Source of the DNA: Mycobacterium barrassiae
GTDB lineage: Bacteria > Actinomycetota > Actinomycetes > Mycobacteriales > Mycobacteriaceae
DNA: 64,000 nucleotides
Reading direction: 5' to 3'
Assembly (NCBI RefSeq): GCF_025822765.1
Contig: NZ_JACKUK010000023.1
Span: 790,289-854,288 of the forward strand
The notes below the pieces were generated by a model. The model was not told the origin of the DNA. It did not search any database and saw only the letters and a program-made list of their open reading frames with translations. Each line of letters begins with the position of its first letter. The first letter of the stretch is position 1. Shown one piece after another: positions 29,670 through 38,077 of the stretch. Position numbers and translations under genes: made by a program.

Positions 29670-31474
29670 GTCGTCCCGTCCTCGAGTTCGGTCACTGCGT
29701 GGTCGTACCCGGCCAGCGCGGCATCCAGATCGAACGACGGCAGGAGGGCCTGCTCCTGAGCGCGCAACCGTTTTCGATAGATCTCGGGGAACTTCTCCAT
29801 GGTCGTCAGAATGGGATTGGCTGCGGTGACCCCGAGGCCACATCGACTGGCGCTCTTGACCACCGCACCCCAACCGGCCAGGTCGTCCAGGTCCTCCTGG
29901 TTCGCCGCGCCGACCGTGACAAGTCGCAGTTTGTCGTGTAGGTCGACTGTGCCTGCTCGGCACGGAACGCAAATGCCGCAGGATTCGTCGGCGAAGAACT
30001 TCGTGTAGTCCCTGACGCTGTCCAGGAGGTCACGGGTGGCGTTGAAGATGGTCACGGCGCCATTGCACGGGATGTCTTCGTAGGCGATGCGGCGTCTGCC
30101 GTCCACGGCCACCGACAGGCACTCCCCCGATGGGCCACTGATCTGCACGGCGTGGGCATCGTGCGCGCCGACCATCATCAGCACCTCATCGAGCGTGATA
30201 CCCCATTCGACCTCGTAGACACCGGGACGGTCGCAGTCGCCGGCGACACTCAACAGGCGTGCACCCGCCGAGTCCGGGGTGCCCATGCGGCGGAACCACT
30301 GCGCGCCTTCCTCGATGACGCGGGTTACCGCAGCCAGGGTCTCGACGTTGTTGACGCTGGTCGGTTTGCCGAGGTACCCCTGCTGGACAGGGAAGGGTGG
30401 TTTCAGCCGGGGCGTACCCCGTTTGCCTTCGCAGGACTCGATCAACGCCGACTCTTCACCGCAGACATAGGAGCCGGCACCCATCTGGATACGGATGTCG
30501 AAATCGAATCCCGTGCGGCCACCGACACTGGAGCCGAGCAGGCCGTCATCCCGGAGCCGCCGAAGCTGGCTTTCCAGATACCGCTTCAGGTAGACGTATT
30601 CGGCACGGAGGTAGACGATCCCGTGAGAACTGCCGATCGCGTAGGCCGCGACGACCATCCCCATGAAAACGTCGAGAGGTGATCGGGTCAGCAGCGCCCG
30701 GTCCTTGAAGGTGCCGGGTTCACCCTCGTCGGCGTTGCAGATGACGTACTTCTCGTCGCCCGGCGCGGCCCGGCACAGCTGCCACTTGAGCCCGGTTCGG
30801 AACCCCGCACCGCCGTACCCCCGTAGCCCGGATTCGAGGACTGCGCTGATCGTCTCGTCGGGAGTACGGGAGAGGCAGTTCTTGAGCACGGTCTGGTAAT
30901 CCGGCTCACCGCGGAAGAACACCGGCCCCCGCGTGTGGACATTGGACTCCACCAGAGCGTCGACGTAGGCGATGTCGTCATCGGGTAGCCCCGCGGGGTT
31001 AGCGATCTCGGCGGCGACCTTCCCCGTCTTCAACTGCGCAATGATGGTTGCGACGGTATCCGGCGTCAGTCGCGTGAACACCACGCTGTCGATCATCATC
31101 GCGGGTTCCTGATCGCTGAGACCGATGCACGGCGTTTCGAACAGGCCGAACATCCCCGCCGCGTCGGTTTCTCCGAATCTGACGCCGGTCTCGCGCTCGA
31201 GCGCGTCGTAGACCTCCTGATAGCCGTTCATCTTGGCAATCACTGTGTTGCTCAAGTAGATCTGGTGCCGCCCCGACGGCTCGCTACGGAAGAAGTGATA
31301 GAAGGACGCGGTCTCCACGATGTCGAGAAGAGACCGGTTCAACCCGGCCGCGAGCTGCGGCAAGACGTCGTTGGGGAGGTGGCCGTACAGATGCTGAACA
31401 TCCCACAGAATGTCGATCAGCCGCGTTCCGTCGTGGCCGTAGCGCCGGAGCAGGGTATCGATGTCTGCTTTCAT
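29666..31474 (-). CDS. hoxF: Hydrogenase diaphorase subunit, fused NuoE-NuoF type
   Basis: 602 residues. An N-terminal NuoE-like thioredoxin domain (1-145) is fused to a NuoF-like domain with FMN/NAD sites: GLRGYGGAGFRTGLKW near 215, GEESALIESCEGKRG near 350. A [4Fe-4S] motif SCGICVPCRAGT with SRCGLG lies near the C-terminus. The NuoE part is unusual: of the four [2Fe-2S] cysteines only C116 (PCIGLS) remains, and the positions expected at about 75, 80 and 120 are Ser, Ala and Ser. The N1a-type cluster is therefore probably missing, while NAD and FMN chemistry should persist. The ATG has GAGGT 5 bases upstream and opens the hydrogenase operon. Confidence 0.93.
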   Translation of the reverse strand: MKADIDTLLRRYGHDGTRLIDILWDVQHLYGHLPNDVLPQLAAGLNRSLLDIVETASFYHFFRSEPSGRHQIYLSNTVIAKMNGYQEVYDALERETGVRFGETDAAGMFGLFETPCIGLSDQEPAMMIDSVVFTRLTPDTVATIIAQLKTGKVAAEIANPAGLPDDDIAYVDALVESNVHTRGPVFFRGEPDYQTVLKNCLSRTPDETISAVLESGLRGYGGAGFRTGLKWQLCRAAPGDEKYVICNADEGEPGTFKDRALLTRSPLDVFMGMVVAAYAIGSSHGIVYLRAEYVYLKRYLESQLRRLRDDGLLGSSVGGRTGFDFDIRIQMGAGSYVCGEESALIESCEGKRGTPRLKPPFPVQQGYLGKPTSVNNVETLAAVTRVIEEGAQWFRRMGTPDSAGARLLSVAGDCDRPGVYEVEWGITLDEVLMMVGAHDAHAVQISGPSGECLSVAVDGRRRIAYEDIPCNGAVTIFNATRDLLDSVRDYTKFFADESCGICVPCRAGTVDLHDKLRLVTVGAANQEDLDDLAGWGAVVKSASRCGLGVTAANPILTTMEKFPEIYRKRLRAQEQALLPSFDLDAALAGYDHAVTELEDGTT

Positions 31475-31829
31475 CTGTTACCTCGCAGTGTATCCCGGGA
31501 TTCACGCTAATGGCCCAGACCGAAGCGGCCGGCCTTGGAGTGATCGCGCGGGCTGCGTCCTCGAGTGAGATGTCGCGTGCTGCGACTCTACTGTCTGGAC
31601 CTCCATATCGCGGATCCCTTCAACTGGTTTCGTTACCTTTGTCCACGCTATGGACCGCCGAGGTCGGCCACTACCGACCAAGCCCCCAGGGGCGACGTTG
31701 GTGCCTGTGGTGGTGGTTTCTGCGTGTCCTCTGCTTCGGTAGGCCCCGGCAGCCAATGGTCGTACAACACATCCCTTGGCCAAGGATGATCTTGTCCGAC
31801 GGGCAGTGAGACCTCATTTCAGCTCGCCC
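31475..31829. other. Intergenic region holding the hydrogenase operon promoter
   Basis: 355 bases without a convincing gene; a 93-codon open frame on the minus strand has no family features. It should hold the promoter of hoxFUYHW. I find only a DosR half-site (GGGCCATTAG on the minus strand, around 31507-31516) and a 12-base perfect palindrome at 31774, not a full box. Confidence 0.6.
31774..31785. repeat. Perfect 12-base palindrome
   Basis: CCTTGGCCAAGG reads the same on both strands. It lies 45 bases past the end of fadD and about 300 bases upstream of hoxF. It could be a regulator site or part of a terminator for fadD; there is no T-tract. Confidence 0.5.
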
Positions 31830-33788
31830 CTAGGAATCCATCGGGCGCTCCCCGTACAGACCGGCGATGACGTCGGCGGAATTCTTCACGATGACGTTTC
31901 GCTTGGCCTTGAGGCTGGGCGTGAGGTCACCTGCGGCTATCGACAGTTCCCGTTCCAAAATGGCGAACTTCTTGATCTGCTCCCATCGATTCAACTGCGC
32001 GTTGAGTTCGGTGACATAGCCACCGATCAGTTCCCGCGTAGAGTCGTGGCGTGCGATCTCGATGAAGGACATGCTCGCCAGGCCGTTGTGTGCCGCCCAG
32101 TCAGTGATCGCGTCGCCGTCCAGGCTGACCAGCGCAACGCAATATGGGCGCGCATTGCCCAACACAATCATCTCGCTGGCGTACGGACAGATCGCCTTGA
32201 AGGCGGCCGAGATCGCCGACGGTGCCACGTACTTGCCCTGCGAGGTCTTGAAGAGATCCTTCTTGCGGTCGGTGATACGGAGGAAGCCGTCGTCGTCGAT
32301 GGCACCGATGTCGCCGGTGTAGAGCCAGCCCGCCTGATCGAGCGCTTCGGCCGTGGCCTGTTCGAGGTTGTGATAGCCGGTCATCACGCCGGGACTGCGC
32401 ACGAGGATCTCGCCGTCGTCGGCTATCTTCACCTCCGTGCCCGGGAAGGGCAGCCCGACAGTTCCGAACCGGTAGGCGTTGGGACGGTTGATGAATGACG
32501 CCGCCGCCGTCTCGGTAAGGCCGTATCCTTCGAGCACGATGATGCCCACGGCGTCGAACCACTGAGCGATGTCGCGGTTCAGCGGCGCGGCAGCCGAGAC
32601 GAAGAACCGTAGTCGCCCGCCGAAGCGTTTCCGGATGACCGAGAACACCAATCGGTCGGCGATCGCGTGCTCAATCGACAGCAGCGGCGACAGTCGGCTG
32701 CCGGCTTCCCTTGCCCGAGACGCCTTGACTCCCACCGCGATCGCCCAGTCAAAGATGCGCTTTTTGAGCCCACCTTTCTCGACCATCATCGCTTGGATGC
32801 GTGCGTAAGCCTTCTCGAAGATCCGCGGTGCGGCCGCCATGAACGTCGGATGCACGACCGCGAGGTTGTCGACGATCTTGTCGACCCGGCCGTCGATTGC
32901 CGTCGAGTAGCCGATCATCAACGGCAGCGCCAACATGACCTTGCCGAAGGCGTGCGCCAACGGCAGCCACAGGTAGTTCAGGTCGTCGGCTCGGAGGATG
33001 TCGAGCGCATCGATCGCCGCGGCTGTGTAGACCCACGCCCGGTGCGGGAGGAGCACGCCCTTCGGGCGGCCCGTAGTGCCGGAGGTGTAGATGATGCTGG
33101 CCAGGTGGTGGGGATGGATGTTGTCGACCCGACGCTGGACGACGTCGGGAGACTGGGCAAGTAGTCGTTCGCCGAGCGCCTCGAGCTCGGCCAGGCTGAT
33201 CACCAGATCACCGTCACCCTCGCCGCCGATGATCACCACCTTCTCCAGCTCGGGTAACTCAGCGCGATACGAAAGCACCTTGTCGACTTGCGCCTGGTCT
33301 TCGGCAATGACCAAGCGACTTCCTGAGTTGGCGACGATGAAGGCGACGTCGCGCGCGTTCGTGGTGGGGTAGAGCGTCGTGGTGGCCGCCCCGGCGCACA
33401 GCACCGAGAAGTCAACCAGCACCCACTCGTAACGCGTCGACGATGCCAGTGCGACGCGCTCCTGGGGCGCGATGTTCAATGCGATCAACCCGGCGGTGAT
33501 GCGGCGGGCGCGGTCACCGACCTGCTGCCACGTGACACTCTTCCAGTGTCCGTCATCGAGAAAGCGGAACGCCTCGGCCCCGGGCGTCGCGGCCACGCGG
33601 TCCAGGAACAACCGGGCCACCGACGGTGCCGTGTCGGCAAGCACGCCCGCGCGGTCCGCCTCGGCGGCAGGCAGACCGCACTGGACCCGCGCACGTCGAC
33701 TGCCCACATCAGGCGCAAACACATTGTTGCTCAGCACAATTTGTTCTGTATGACGGGCATCTTGTTCTGTACGACGGGCGTCTCGCAT
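31830..33788 (-). CDS. Long-chain acyl-CoA synthetase (AMP-binding, FadD type)
   Basis: 652 residues with GGAGG 5 bases before the ATG. The ANL superfamily core has SIIYTSGTTGRPKGV (P-loop-like motif, about 230), EGYGLTETAAA (about 425) and LYTGDIGAIDDDGFLRITDRKKD (about 495), the layout of FadD15/long-chain ACSLs that activate fatty acids with ATP and CoA. The first 25 residues contain an imperfect repeat (RRTEQDARHTEQ) and may not be conserved. Next to the WS/DGAT operon it could supply acyl-CoA for neutral-lipid synthesis under low oxygen. A DosR-type palindrome lies 132-145 bases upstream. Confidence 0.92.
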   Translation of the reverse strand: MRDARRTEQDARHTEQIVLSNNVFAPDVGSRRARVQCGLPAAEADRAGVLADTAPSVARLFLDRVAATPGAEAFRFLDDGHWKSVTWQQVGDRARRITAGLIALNIAPQERVALASSTRYEWVLVDFSVLCAGAATTTLYPTTNARDVAFIVANSGSRLVIAEDQAQVDKVLSYRAELPELEKVVIIGGEGDGDLVISLAELEALGERLLAQSPDVVQRRVDNIHPHHLASIIYTSGTTGRPKGVLLPHRAWVYTAAAIDALDILRADDLNYLWLPLAHAFGKVMLALPLMIGYSTAIDGRVDKIVDNLAVVHPTFMAAAPRIFEKAYARIQAMMVEKGGLKKRIFDWAIAVGVKASRAREAGSRLSPLLSIEHAIADRLVFSVIRKRFGGRLRFFVSAAAPLNRDIAQWFDAVGIIVLEGYGLTETAAASFINRPNAYRFGTVGLPFPGTEVKIADDGEILVRSPGVMTGYHNLEQATAEALDQAGWLYTGDIGAIDDDGFLRITDRKKDLFKTSQGKYVAPSAISAAFKAICPYASEMIVLGNARPYCVALVSLDGDAITDWAAHNGLASMSFIEIARHDSTRELIGGYVTELNAQLNRWEQIKKFAILERELSIAAGDLTPSLKAKRNVIVKNSADVIAGLYGERPMDS

Positions 33789-33919
33789 GGCAACCTCCTA
33801 GGAGCGTGCCTCGACTAGACGAAAGGTGATCCGCCCGCTCCGACGAGTCACGGCAGCACTCGACCTCGATTCTGCGACCCCCGCGCAGGGGCGGGTAGCC
33901 CACTGAGTCCCTTTCGGCA

Positions 33920-33933
33920 GGGCCGAACGGCCC
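33920..33933. promoter_or_regulatory. DosR-type box upstream of fadD
   Basis: GGGCCGAACGGCCC fits GGGNC-N4-GNCCC exactly. It is 132-145 bases upstream of the fadD start, further than at the other promoters here, so its use depends on a longer leader. It lies just past the end of the acyltransferase gene. Confidence 0.5.
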
Positions 33934-33948
33934 TATCTCCCCACGCCG

Positions 33949-34609
33949 TCACCCGATTACGGGCAGTCGGCGTTTGCGCGCCAGCGCAACCATCGCGTGC
34001 TGCATCACGGCGCGCACGTGTGCGTCGACCCTTCGCACGTCGGGGTCGTCACCGAACTCGGCGGCGATGTCGATCGGGGGGCAGCACCTGGGTGACGATC
34101 TTGGTGGGCAGTGGAATGTTGATCGGCAACACCACGCTGAGGCCGAACGGGAAACCGATCGTGACCGGAAGGATATTGGTGCGGAGGGAGGTCGGCCGGT
34201 AGACGTCGTAGTCCCCGCCGGGGAAGACCAGCACCAGGCCACCGGCCGCGAGGGCCTCGGATGCGTGCTCGGGGGTGGCCCGGATGACACCGGTTCGCTC
34301 GAGGAACCCGGCCGCCGGTCCGCGAAACAGGTTGTCGTGGGCTAGCGCGTAGAGCGGCCGCTCGTATCCGAAGGTCTTGTAGTAGTCGACGGCAATCACC
34401 GACATGTCGACGGTGACGAGCCCACCCGAATGATTGGCTACCATCAGCGCGGCCCCGGGCGGGACGTGCTCCAAACCCAGAACCTGTGACCGGAAGTAGG
34501 TCTTCACAATCGGGCGCTGCAGGTCCACGAAGCGTTGCGTCAGACCCCGATCCCACTTCGCCGCTACCGAAGGTTCGTCAGCCGTTCGTCCCACGTCATC
34601 GTGGTGCAT
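33949..34609 (-). pseudogene. PlsC-like acyltransferase split by a one-base frameshift
   Basis: The frame starting at 34609 encodes 186 residues with an acyltransferase core (NHSGGLVTVD, the HX4D catalytic motif, about 59-68; FPGGDYDVYRP; GFPFGLSVVLP). It then runs off into DRHRRRVR and stops. Removing one base from the run of six G (plus strand 34076-34081) restores LPPIDIAAEFGDDPDVRRVD and a family-like C-terminus LARKRRLPVIG, ending at 33949. So either the gene is frameshifted by homopolymer slippage or this is a sequencing error. Intact, it would be a 1-acylglycerol-3-phosphate-type acyltransferase, completing the neutral-lipid operon. It overlaps the upstream gene by 14 bases. Confidence 0.8.
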
Positions 34610-35057
34610 CGTTACGTCGGTTCACACGCGCCAATGGCGCTGATTTCTGCACCGCGTCCGACGGCTCGCCGGGCACGAATCTCGACGGGACGACGCGCAA
34701 CGCCAGCGCGCCGAGTGCCAGCACCGACACCGCAGGAGTGAGGAACAGCAGAATCGCCCAGGCAAGCTGCACGCCCGCCCCGCTCAGTGCCCTCACCAAG
34801 GTGAATACCGCGACGAGGCAGCTGACGCCGCCCGCAACGACCGCGATCACGACCGCGGCAGCGACCGCACGTCCGATGCCGTAGTGCCGGAATCCCGTAA
34901 CGGCCAACAGCGTCGCCGTGGGAGCGAGAATGACCAGCGCGCCCAACCACGGCGAGTCCGCACCGACTCGCAACCCGGGTACGAGAACGAGCGTGGCGAG
35001 GAAAGCGGCGCCGACAACGCCAGCGACCGCGAGACTTCGACCATTAGTCCTAGACAT
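34596..35057 (-). CDS. Small multi-pass membrane protein
   Basis: 153 residues from the ATG at 35057, which overlaps the WS/DGAT stop by 8 bases; a longer frame is inside that gene. Four TM helices are visible (about 9-28, 35-52, 61-82, 93-120), with a basic C-terminal tail (RVNRRNDAPR). No family is recognised. Translational coupling on both sides places it in the lipid-storage operon. Confidence 0.72.
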   Translation of the reverse strand: MSRTNGRSLAVAGVVGAAFLATLVLVPGLRVGADSPWLGALVILAPTATLLAVTGFRHYGIGRAVAAAVVIAVVAGGVSCLVAVFTLVRALSGAGVQLAWAILLFLTPAVSVLALGALALRVVPSRFVPGEPSDAVQKSAPLARVNRRNDAPR

Positions 35058-36423
35058 GGTCCACGCCAAGGGCCAACACCTCGTCGAAGCCTGCGGCGAG
35101 GCTGTCCATGAACACGTCGTGGTCGGGAATCGCACCGGTGTCCACGTCGATGCCCAGCGTGCACACATCCACGTATGTCAACAACGTGACGTTGACGGCC
35201 GCGCCGATCGTCGGGCCGAATGCGTACTGTGTCAACACCTTGGCGCCACCGAGGAACACGGGCACGGGAATCCCCGGTACGTCGCTGCACAGGAAGTCGA
35301 TATTGCGCAGGATCGAGCCGATGTACCAGCGTGGCATCATGTTCAGCGCTCCGGCGATCCATTGCGTGTACGGCAGCGACTTCTCGTGACGCACCTTGCC
35401 GGTCCTGTCGCGGATCTGGCGGATTCGCTCCTCGGGATCGGCTATGCCGACCGGCACATCGAACCGCATGATGGTGATGCGGTTGCCGCCCATTTCGTCG
35501 CCCTCTTCGCGCAGGCTCATGGGCATCGTCAGGTGAAGGTCGCCGACCGCGACGCCGTGCTTTTCGTGGTAAATGCGAAGCCCCCCGGCTACGCCCGCAA
35601 CGAAGGCGTCGTTCAATGCACCGCCGCCGTGATGAGCGGCCACCCGCAGCTGTGCGAACGGGATCTCGAGTACACCGAGCTTTCGGATGAGGCTGCGATT
35701 ACTCATCAGCGAGGAGCCCCTGCGGCTCACAGGACGCATGGTGCGGTAGACCGAGGCGGCCAACTCGGCGGCCGACGAAACGCTGTCCACTGGCTGCATA
35801 ATGCCGTTGGCAATCATCTTCGGAGCATTCTTCAGAGTGCCCGTCAGCACGTCGGCCACCAAACCGGCGCCGTATCGCGCGGTGTCGCGGTAGCCCCGCA
35901 GCGGCTGTGGTGGAGGAACTTCAGGCCATGGCTGAACAGACTCGTGCCGCTCGGGAACCTCGGACAGATCGAAGAGAATCATCCCGATCTGGATACCCCC
36001 AACACCGTCGGTCAGTGCGTGGTGGAACTTGAGAAGCACTGCTGCACCGTTGTTTTCGACTCCGTCGATTAGCGTGGCCTCCCATAGGGGGCGAGCCCGG
36101 TCGAAGTCCTCCATGGCCGCGACCCGCGCCATCTCCAGCACCGTGTCGATGGTGCCGGGTGCGGGCGCCGTCACCCTCCGCATGTGGAAGCCCAGGTCGA
36201 AGTCCGGGGCGTATTCCCACCTCGGCGGCGCCGGCGCCGGCGACGGAACTACACGCTGGCGCACCATCGGGACGGCACGCGAAATGACGTCGAAGCGATT
36301 GCGGACCTCGTCCCAATCCGGTGACCGGTCGAGCATGATCACCGTGACCACCGTGGAACGCAACCGAGGATCGCTTTCCATAGCCCAGGTGAAGGCGTCG
36401 CTGTTTCGCATGAATTCGGTCAT
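35050..36423 (-). CDS. Wax ester synthase/diacylglycerol acyltransferase (second copy)
   Basis: 457 residues. The catalytic HHxxxDG motif is HHALTDG (about 145-151), preceded by the RPLWEATLIDG segment. The C-terminal WS/DGAT domain includes SDVPGIPVPVFLGGA (about 395) and NVTLLTYVD. The family transfers acyl from acyl-CoA to diacylglycerol or a fatty alcohol to make triacylglycerol or wax esters. ATGA overlap with the upstream paralogue. Confidence 0.92.
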   Translation of the reverse strand: MTEFMRNSDAFTWAMESDPRLRSTVVTVIMLDRSPDWDEVRNRFDVISRAVPMVRQRVVPSPAPAPPRWEYAPDFDLGFHMRRVTAPAPGTIDTVLEMARVAAMEDFDRARPLWEATLIDGVENNGAAVLLKFHHALTDGVGGIQIGMILFDLSEVPERHESVQPWPEVPPPQPLRGYRDTARYGAGLVADVLTGTLKNAPKMIANGIMQPVDSVSSAAELAASVYRTMRPVSRRGSSLMSNRSLIRKLGVLEIPFAQLRVAAHHGGGALNDAFVAGVAGGLRIYHEKHGVAVGDLHLTMPMSLREEGDEMGGNRITIMRFDVPVGIADPEERIRQIRDRTGKVRHEKSLPYTQWIAGALNMMPRWYIGSILRNIDFLCSDVPGIPVPVFLGGAKVLTQYAFGPTIGAAVNVTLLTYVDVCTLGIDVDTGAIPDHDVFMDSLAAGFDEVLALGVDHV

Positions 36424-37823
36424 CTGTGGTCACCGGCCGCTGGTGCGCCACACCACACGCCAGTTGCGAGCGCCAGCACCTCATCGAAACCGGCAGCAAG
36501 GCAGTCGAACAGGACATCGTGGTCGGGGATGGCGCTGGTATCCACGTTGATCCCGATCGCGCAGGTGTCGACGTAGGACAACAACGTGACATTCAACGCC
36601 GCCCCGATGGTGGGGGCGAACGCATACTGCATCCGCACGGCGGCACCTGCAAGAAAGACAGGTACCGGAATGCCCGGCACGTCGCTGGCCACGAAATCGA
36701 CGTTCCGCAATGCGGCGCCGATATAGGACCGCGGCATCAGATTGAGCACGCCGGCGATGGCCTGGGTGTAGGAGAGCGACTTCTCGCTGCGCATTTTCGT
36801 GGTGCGGTCGTGTGTGGCGCGGATGCGGTCCACGGGGTCGGCGATGGCTGCAGGCACCTCGAACCGCATCAACGTCGCCCGGTTTCCGCCGGCGGGGTCC
36901 TCGGGTGTCCGAAGGCTGATCGGCATCGACACCGACAGGTTTCCGACCGACTCGCCGTGCTTTTCGTGGTAGCGACGCAGCCCGCCGGTGATGGCGGCGA
37001 TGAAGGCGTCGTTCAACGAGCCACCGGCGATCGCGCCGGCCCGCCGCAGGGTGTCCGTGCGCGCAGAGAGCGTCGCGAGCCGGCGAATCTTGCCGCGATC
37101 ACGCATGATCGGCGATCCGGGTGCACTGATAGGCCGAACGGTCCGATAGATCGATGCCACGGCCGAGCCGACGCCTTTGAGCGTTCCGGCGGGGTGGCGA
37201 ACGCCTTTCACCACAAATGCGGGCGCGGCCTTTACCGAAGCGGTCACCACCGACGTGGCCAGTCCGGTGTCGTAGGCCACCATGTCCCGGACACCGCTGA
37301 GCAGCCCGGCGCTCGTCGGTATCGGCACACTCGGCTTGGGCGGACATTCGTCACCCCTTTCGGTGCGGTCGTACAGGGTCATTGCGATCTGGATGGCGCC
37401 GATCCCGTCCGTGAGCGCGTGATGGAGCTTGCACAACAGCGCGGCACCGCCGTCGGCGAGACCGTCGATCAGCGTGACTTCCCAGAGCGGACGCGCTCGA
37501 TCGAAGTCGGCCATCGCGGCGACCCGCGCCATCTCCAACAGCGTGTCCACGTCGGCCGGTTGCGGCGCCGTCACACGGCGCAGATGGAACGCGAGATCGA
37601 AGTCGGGATCGAACTGCCATCGCGGCGGTGCCGGCACGAGTGACGCGGTGACCCGCTGACGGAACATGGGCATCGTCCGACTGAGCAGATCGAATCGGTC
37701 GACCAGCCGCTCCCACTCCGGTGTGCGGTCGAGCAGGACGAGGGACACGATTGTCGACCGCAGTCGAGGGTCGCTTTCCATCGACCACATGAAGGCGTCG
37801 GTGTTGCGCAGGAACTCGGCCAT
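36420..37823 (-). CDS. Wax ester synthase/diacylglycerol acyltransferase (first copy)
   Basis: 467 residues from the ATG at 37823; the frame is open 47 codons upstream, but homology with the next gene (MAEFLRNTDAFMWSMESD against MTEFMRNSDAFTWAMESD) fixes this start. Catalytic motif HHALTDG is about residue 142. C-terminal domain with SDVPGIPVPVFLAGA. The two copies are tandem duplicates. It heads a four-gene operon (two WS/DGATs, membrane protein, acyltransferase). No good DosR-type box is found at the usual distance from this start. Confidence 0.92.
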   Translation of the reverse strand: MAEFLRNTDAFMWSMESDPRLRSTIVSLVLLDRTPEWERLVDRFDLLSRTMPMFRQRVTASLVPAPPRWQFDPDFDLAFHLRRVTAPQPADVDTLLEMARVAAMADFDRARPLWEVTLIDGLADGGAALLCKLHHALTDGIGAIQIAMTLYDRTERGDECPPKPSVPIPTSAGLLSGVRDMVAYDTGLATSVVTASVKAAPAFVVKGVRHPAGTLKGVGSAVASIYRTVRPISAPGSPIMRDRGKIRRLATLSARTDTLRRAGAIAGGSLNDAFIAAITGGLRRYHEKHGESVGNLSVSMPISLRTPEDPAGGNRATLMRFEVPAAIADPVDRIRATHDRTTKMRSEKSLSYTQAIAGVLNLMPRSYIGAALRNVDFVASDVPGIPVPVFLAGAAVRMQYAFAPTIGAALNVTLLSYVDTCAIGINVDTSAIPDHDVLFDCLAAGFDEVLALATGVWCGAPAAGDHR

Positions 37824-38007
37824 GGCTACCCGGCCTCGGTCACGTCGATGGGCAATTCGGTGAGCCGATGGGTTCTCACCCGGTGCGATCTCAAGGGTGG
37901 CCTCCTCGTTGGGTGCGACCTCGTTGATCAGACCACCCGACACCCTCGACGGCAGAGGGGCCAAGGCACACTCCCCGAAGTGCTTTGGTCCTTTTGCATG
38001 GCATTAC

Positions 38008-38042
38008 GGGCCCATTGACGACCCGTTGAGGACCAAATACCC
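38008..38042. promoter_or_regulatory. Tandem DosR-type boxes upstream of a universal stress protein gene
   Basis: Distal GGGCCCATTGACGA (38008-38021, two mismatches) and proximal AGGACCAAATACCC (38029-38042, close match) lie 57-70 and 36-49 bases upstream of the start at 38078. The 21-base spacing resembles the other paired boxes in the window. Confidence 0.6.
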
Positions 38043-38077
38043 ACGCCTGAAGAGCTGGCATCGTCTTGACTTGCCCT

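Noticed and set aside
31502-31783. 93-codon minus-strand frame in the hydrogenase leader
   Set aside because: No ribosome binding site, no conserved features, and composition rich in Arg, Ser and Thr. I treat it as non-coding leader.
36426-37643. 405-codon plus-strand open frame opposite a WS/DGAT gene
   Set aside because: Antisense shadow with a His/Arg/Gly-rich composition. The minus-strand gene has the HHALTDG motif.
37954-37970. GGGGCCAAGGCAC as another DosR-type box
   Set aside because: The right arm does not match GNCCC and no start codon lies at the usual distance.
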